DNA of 64,000 nt from Mycolicibacterium malmesburyense (GTDB lineage: Bacteria; Actinomycetota; Actinomycetes; Mycobacteriales; Mycobacteriaceae). The stretch is taken from NCBI RefSeq assembly GCF_001050015.1, contig NZ_CVTB01000269.1:1-64000 (forward strand), read 5' to 3'. Positions 61,281 to 64,000 of this stretch are shown here, one piece after another; positions within the stretch are counted from its first letter, which is position 1; each line of letters opens with the position of its first letter. The notes under the pieces were generated by a model. It was given only the letters and a program-made list of their open reading frames with translations, had not been told where the DNA came from and did not search any database. The translations under genes were made by a program, and so were the position numbers.

Positions 61281-61589
61281 TCAGATCACGAACTGGCCGC
61301 CTCGCCCGCCCGCGGCGATCTGCAGCGCGATCTCGTTCATCCGGCCCTTCGACCTGTTCCATCCGCGCACCAGTTCCCGGTCGACCTGATGCCCGTCGCG
61401 CTCGATGGTGATCACCCATCGCACGCCGCAGAACTTGGCGAGCAACCACAACGGCCACAGCACCACGAACAGCGCACCGACGAGGATCTCGAGCCAACCG
61501 AAGGTGAGGTCGAGCGCGTCACCCGGAAACGGCCACCATCGCCTGCTGATCTGCCACTCGGCGCCACCTGTGTCCCGTACCACTGCCAC
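61281..61589 (-). CDS. Small membrane protein
   Basis: A 102-residue protein. A short N-terminus (VAVVRDTGGAEWQISRRWWPFPGD) is followed by one strongly hydrophobic segment at about 30-52 (TFGWLEILVGALFVVLWPLWLLAKF), then a soluble tail (RDGHQVDRELVRGWNRSKGRMNEIALQIAAGGRGG). I do not recognise the family. GTG 61589 is the only start that fits; the divergent MscS-type gene starts 126 bp away. Confidence 0.65.
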   Translation of the reverse strand: MAVVRDTGGAEWQISRRWWPFPGDALDLTFGWLEILVGALFVVLWPLWLLAKFCGVRWVITIERDGHQVDRELVRGWNRSKGRMNEIALQIAAGGRGGQFVI

Positions 61590-61715
61590 CCGCCAATTGT
61601 GCTTGTGGGGAGCAGAATCCGCGCGCGGCGCCCGGAGCCGATGTTTCCCTGCGTGCCAACACGGCTACCGTCGACAGAGGACCTGATCCCTATTCGTGGA
61701 GTTGAGCTCATCCCC

Positions 61716-62942
61716 ATGCCGGACGAGACCGAACTGCAGACTGCAAGCAACATCGCCGTCACCCTTGCCTGGGCGGCCGGAGCGATCGCCGCCGTATACG
61801 TATTCGGGGTGGTGGTCACCTGGTTGTTGGCGCGCGTGAGCCGCCGCAGCGCACTGCTCAAGGACATCGAGGTACTCACCCGCAAGCCCGTGCGCCTGCT
61901 GATGATGGTGCTCGCGGCGACGGTCGCGGTGCGACGCACCTCCGACACCGCGGACTCGTGGCGCGACTGGGTGGATCACTGGCTGCTGATCCTGATGATC
62001 GCCTCGATCACCTGGCTGATGACCGGCCTAGTCCGCGTCGCCGAGAGACGCATGATCGCCCGTTACGGCGGGGGCGGTGAGCAGATCTCCGATGCCGACC
62101 GCCAGTGGCGTCGGGTGCGAACTCAGGTCACGGTGCTGCGCAGGCTGGCGATCGCGATCGTCGTCATCCTCGGCGGCGCCGCGATTTTGATGACGTTCCC
62201 GTCGTTCTCCGACATCGGGACCACTGTCTTCGCGTCGGCCGGAGTGTTGTCCGTGGTCGCCGGTCTGGCAGCGCAGACGTCGCTCGGCGCCGTGTTCGCG
62301 GGCATGCAGATCGCCTTCTCGGGTGCGATCCGCGTCGGCGACGTGGTCGAACTGGAGAAAGGCCGCTGGTGGGGCCGAATCGAGGAGATCACCCTCACCT
62401 ACGTCGTCGTGCGCCTCTGGGACGAACGCGGGTTGGTTCTGCCCTGCACCTACTTCACCACCGAGCCGTTCGAGAACTGGACGCGCAACGCAACCGAGAT
62501 CATGGGCGCCGTGGAACTCGACGTCGACTTCACCGTGCCGTTCCACGAGATGCGCGCCGAATTGGACCGGTTGCTGGCCGCGAGTGATCAGTGGGACGGC
62601 CGGATGGGCGTTCTGCAGACGACCAATGCGGTCGGCGGCTTCGTCCGGGTGCTGATCACCGTGAGTGCGCCCAACTCGGGCGCATTGTGGGATCTGCGGT
62701 GCACCGTGCGCGAGGGCATGGTCGATTGGTTGCAGCGCACGCAAAACGGTCTGCCGGTGCACCGCGTCGGAGCGGCGCCGACCCCGGCCAAACCGGCGCT
62801 CCGGCCTAGCGGTTCCGGGGAGACCGATCGTGTCGCGTCCGGCATGTTCTCCGGCAGTCCCGAGGCCGACGAGCGCGCGCGGGCCTTCGACGAGACCTCC
62901 GATTACGACGACCAGTTCGCCCGGTCGAACGGGAGGAACTAG
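61716..62942 (+). CDS. MscS family mechanosensitive channel protein
   Basis: A 408-residue MscS-type protein. Four hydrophobic segments precede the pore helix region TVFASAGVLSVVAGLAAQTSLGAVFAGMQIAFSGAIRVGDVVEL (about residues 170-215). The cytoplasmic beta domain follows (LVLPCTYFTTEPFENWTRN) and an alpha-beta domain to about 340. The last 60 residues are polar and probably disordered. Such proteins release solutes when membrane tension rises, and some lack channel activity. ATG 61716 is preferred; longer in-frame starts begin in the opposite gene. No clear ribosome binding site. Confidence 0.88.
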   Translation: MPDETELQTASNIAVTLAWAAGAIAAVYVFGVVVTWLLARVSRRSALLKDIEVLTRKPVRLLMMVLAATVAVRRTSDTADSWRDWVDHWLLILMIASITWLMTGLVRVAERRMIARYGGGGEQISDADRQWRRVRTQVTVLRRLAIAIVVILGGAAILMTFPSFSDIGTTVFASAGVLSVVAGLAAQTSLGAVFAGMQIAFSGAIRVGDVVELEKGRWWGRIEEITLTYVVVRLWDERGLVLPCTYFTTEPFENWTRNATEIMGAVELDVDFTVPFHEMRAELDRLLAASDQWDGRMGVLQTTNAVGGFVRVLITVSAPNSGALWDLRCTVREGMVDWLQRTQNGLPVHRVGAAPTPAKPALRPSGSGETDRVASGMFSGSPEADERARAFDETSDYDDQFARSNGRN

Positions 62943-63031
62943 CGGCCGGTGTGCCACGGCAGCGTGCGCCACCACCAGTGCCGCACCGGAATCGCCTCAC
63001 CGTCCGGATCGGTCACCGTCACCGTGGCCAT
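62939..63031 (-). CDS. Possible short ORF (30 codons)
   Basis: A 30-residue frame MATVTVTDPDGEAIPVRHWW then WRTLPWHTGR, ending in a TAG that overlaps the MscS stop. An upstream in-frame extension (GSLSDDRGEIGDHG) without a start overlaps the next gene. A weak GGAGA ribosome binding site lies 7 bp before the ATG. It has Trp-rich, plausible protein-like composition, but I cannot match it to anything. Confidence 0.3.
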   Translation of the reverse strand: MATVTVTDPDGEAIPVRHWWWRTLPWHTGR

Positions 63032-63062
63032 GCCGTGGTCTCCGATCTCGCCGCGGTCGTCC

Positions 63063-63068
63063 GATAAT
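63063..63068 (+). promoter_or_regulatory. -10 box (GATAAT) of a probable leaderless promoter for the SnoaL-like gene
   Basis: GATAAT ends 6 nt before ATG 63075. It is the best -10 match in the window to the TATAAT consensus, and no ribosome binding site is present. Confidence 0.5.
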
Positions 63069-63074
63069 GAGCCA

Positions 63075-63476
63075 ATGACGTTCAGCGGGCCGGCCGAAGA
63101 CAGACAACTCATCCGTGAGCGCCTCGAAATCTACAGCGACGCCGTCACCCGCAAGGACCTCGACTCGTACCTGGCGTGCTGGACAGACGACGGCCGCAGG
63201 ACCGGGTCGGGCGGCGAGTGCCACGGCAAGGGCGAACTGCGCGACCACTGGCACGGCATCTTCACGACCATCGAACAGATGGCGTTCTTCACCCAGATGG
63301 CGTCGCTGGAGGTGCGCGGCGACCGGGCCGACGCGCGTTCGTACTGCCTGGAGTTCATGCGGCTGCGCGACCAACCGGTCCGGCAATTGGTCGGCGAGTA
63401 CGTCGACGAACTCGTGCGGATCGACGGGGACTGGCTGTTCGCCTCCCGCCACTACCGCGTGGCGATGACGATCTAA
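63075..63476 (+). CDS. SnoaL/NTF2-like family protein
   Basis: A 133-residue NTF2/SnoaL-like protein: [57 protein letters not shown], then [26 protein letters not shown] and a final [22 protein letters not shown]. It is the classic nuclear transport factor 2-like cone fold seen in small hydrolases and in polyketide cyclases. Substrate unknown. ATG 63075 is 6 nt after a GATAAT box. Its stop overlaps that of the convergent yebC by 4 bp. Confidence 0.87.
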   Translation: MTFSGPAEDRQLIRERLEIYSDAVTRKDLDSYLACWTDDGRRTGSGGECHGKGELRDHWHGIFTTIEQMAFFTQMASLEVRGDRADARSYCLEFMRLRDQPVRQLVGEYVDELVRIDGDWLFASRHYRVAMTI

Positions 63477-64000
63477 TCCTCGTCGTCGAGTTCGGCGGCG
63501 ACCTCGTCGGAGATGTCGATGTTGGTGTAGACGTTCTGCACGTCGTCGAGGTCTTCGAGCGCGTCGACCAGCTTCATGATCTTGCGCGCGCCGTCGGCGT
63601 CCAGCGGCACGGACACCGACGGCTCGAACCCGGCCTCCGCCGATTCGTAATCGATGCCGGCGTCCTGCAGCGCGGTGCGTACGGCGACGAGATCGCTTGG
63701 GTCACAGAGTATTTCGAAGGACTCGCCGAGATCGTTGACGTCCTCGGCCCCGGCCTCGAGCACCGCCATCAGCACGTCGTCCTCGGTGAGGCCGTTCTTG
63801 TCCAGCGTGATGACACCCTTGCGGGAGAAGAGATACGCCACCGAACCCGGGTCGGCCATGCTGCCGCCGTTGCGGGTCATCGCGACCCGGACCTCACCGG
63901 CCGCGCGATTGCGGTTGTCGGTCAGGCACTCGATCAGCACCGCGACACCGTTGGGTCCGTAGCCCTCGTAGGTGATGTTCTGGTACTCCGCGCCGCCGGC
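63473..64000 (-). CDS. yebC: YebC/PmpR family DNA-binding regulatory protein (5' end outside window)
   Basis: The C-terminal 175 residues of a YebC/PmpR-type protein (about 250 residues complete). Seen are [62 protein letters not shown] and the C-terminal [35 protein letters not shown]. The family binds DNA or the ribosome and is now known to help translation past polyproline in some bacteria. The start codon lies beyond the window edge. From memory the M. tuberculosis gene is Rv2603c, at the same side of ruvC. Confidence 0.95.
   Translation of the reverse strand, partial: AGGAEYQNITYEGYGPNGVAVLIECLTDNRNRAAGEVRVAMTRNGGSMADPGSVAYLFSRKGVITLDKNGLTEDDVLMAVLEAGAEDVNDLGESFEILCDPSDLVAVRTALQDAGIDYESAEAGFEPSVSVPLDADGARKIMKLVDALEDLDDVQNVYTNIDISDEVAAELDDED

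Noticed and set aside
1..64000. CRISPR arrays, insertion sequences, tRNA or rRNA genes, integrase or att sites
   Set aside because: No spaced direct repeats, transposase-like or integrase-like proteins, or tRNA-like folds were seen while reading both strands. The window reads as core chromosome.

Overview
The window is high-GC actinobacterial chromosome and most likely comes from a non-tuberculous, fast-growing-type Mycobacterium (Mycolicibacterium). The order of housekeeping genes (rarA, aspS, a ketopantoate-reductase-like gene, a neutral zinc peptidase, a radical SAM gene, hisS, a glyoxalase-II-like gene, ppiB, relA, apt, a lipoprotein, secF, secD, yajC, gabT, ruvB, ruvA, ruvC, yebC) follows, from memory, the Mycobacterium tuberculosis Rv2559c-Rv2603c segment. 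The mycofactocin-type SDR, F420-type nitroreductase, mycobacterial SOS boxes and frequent leaderless-type promoters agree with this. No rRNA, tRNA, CRISPR array, insertion sequence or phage gene was seen. Genes are packed tightly and no gap exceeds about 265 bp.

Layout. 1-6.1 kb: end of rarA, a DUF3097 gene, then a rifampicin-phosphotransferase/PEP-synthase-like enzyme with an SDR and a SnoaL-like gene. 6.1-10.7 kb: a three-gene minus-strand operon (circularly permuted ATP-grasp/alpha-E protein, transglutaminase-like protease, zinc peptidase) that looks like a peptide-bond making and breaking unit. 10.9-14.8 kb: an HxlR regulator divergent from a thiolase with a clear palindromic operator, then an F420-type oxidoreductase, an SDR and a DUF4436 membrane protein. 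14.9-24.7 kb: aspS, a panE-like gene, SRPBCC, carboxylesterase, zinc peptidase, DUF885 peptidase-like protein, MBL hydrolase and two SDRs. 24.7-30.2 kb: a catabolic regulon (acyl-CoA thioesterase, TetR, amidohydrolase, two overlapping acyl-CoA dehydrogenases) with the same 15-bp palindrome in both of its promoters. 30.2-33.5 kb: a radical SAM gene and a HelR/HelD-type RNA polymerase-recycling ATPase diverging from a perfect SOS box. 33.5-40.1 kb: the urtABCDE urea ABC transporter, followed by a pair of paralogous membrane proteins. 40.1-52.7 kb: hisS, an MBL hydrolase, two tandem cyclophilins, a lipoprotein, and the yajC-secD-secF-lipoprotein-apt-relA operon. 52.9-56.1 kb: gabT with an aminobutyraldehyde-type dehydrogenase, then a truncated cytochrome P450 gene. 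56.3-64 kb: a membrane protein with a repetitive tail, an MDMPI-type protein, the ruvC-ruvA-ruvB operon behind an SOS box with two membrane proteins downstream, an MscS-type channel, a SnoaL-like protein and the start of yebC.

The most informative signals are regulatory. They are a shared TetR operator, an HxlR operator with a third half-site, an SOS box serving both the radical SAM gene and helR, and an SOS box that fixes the ruvC start. A set of long, sequence-diverse hairpins also sits at gene ends. Locus-tag comparisons are from memory, and all functions are inferred from motifs and family resemblance.
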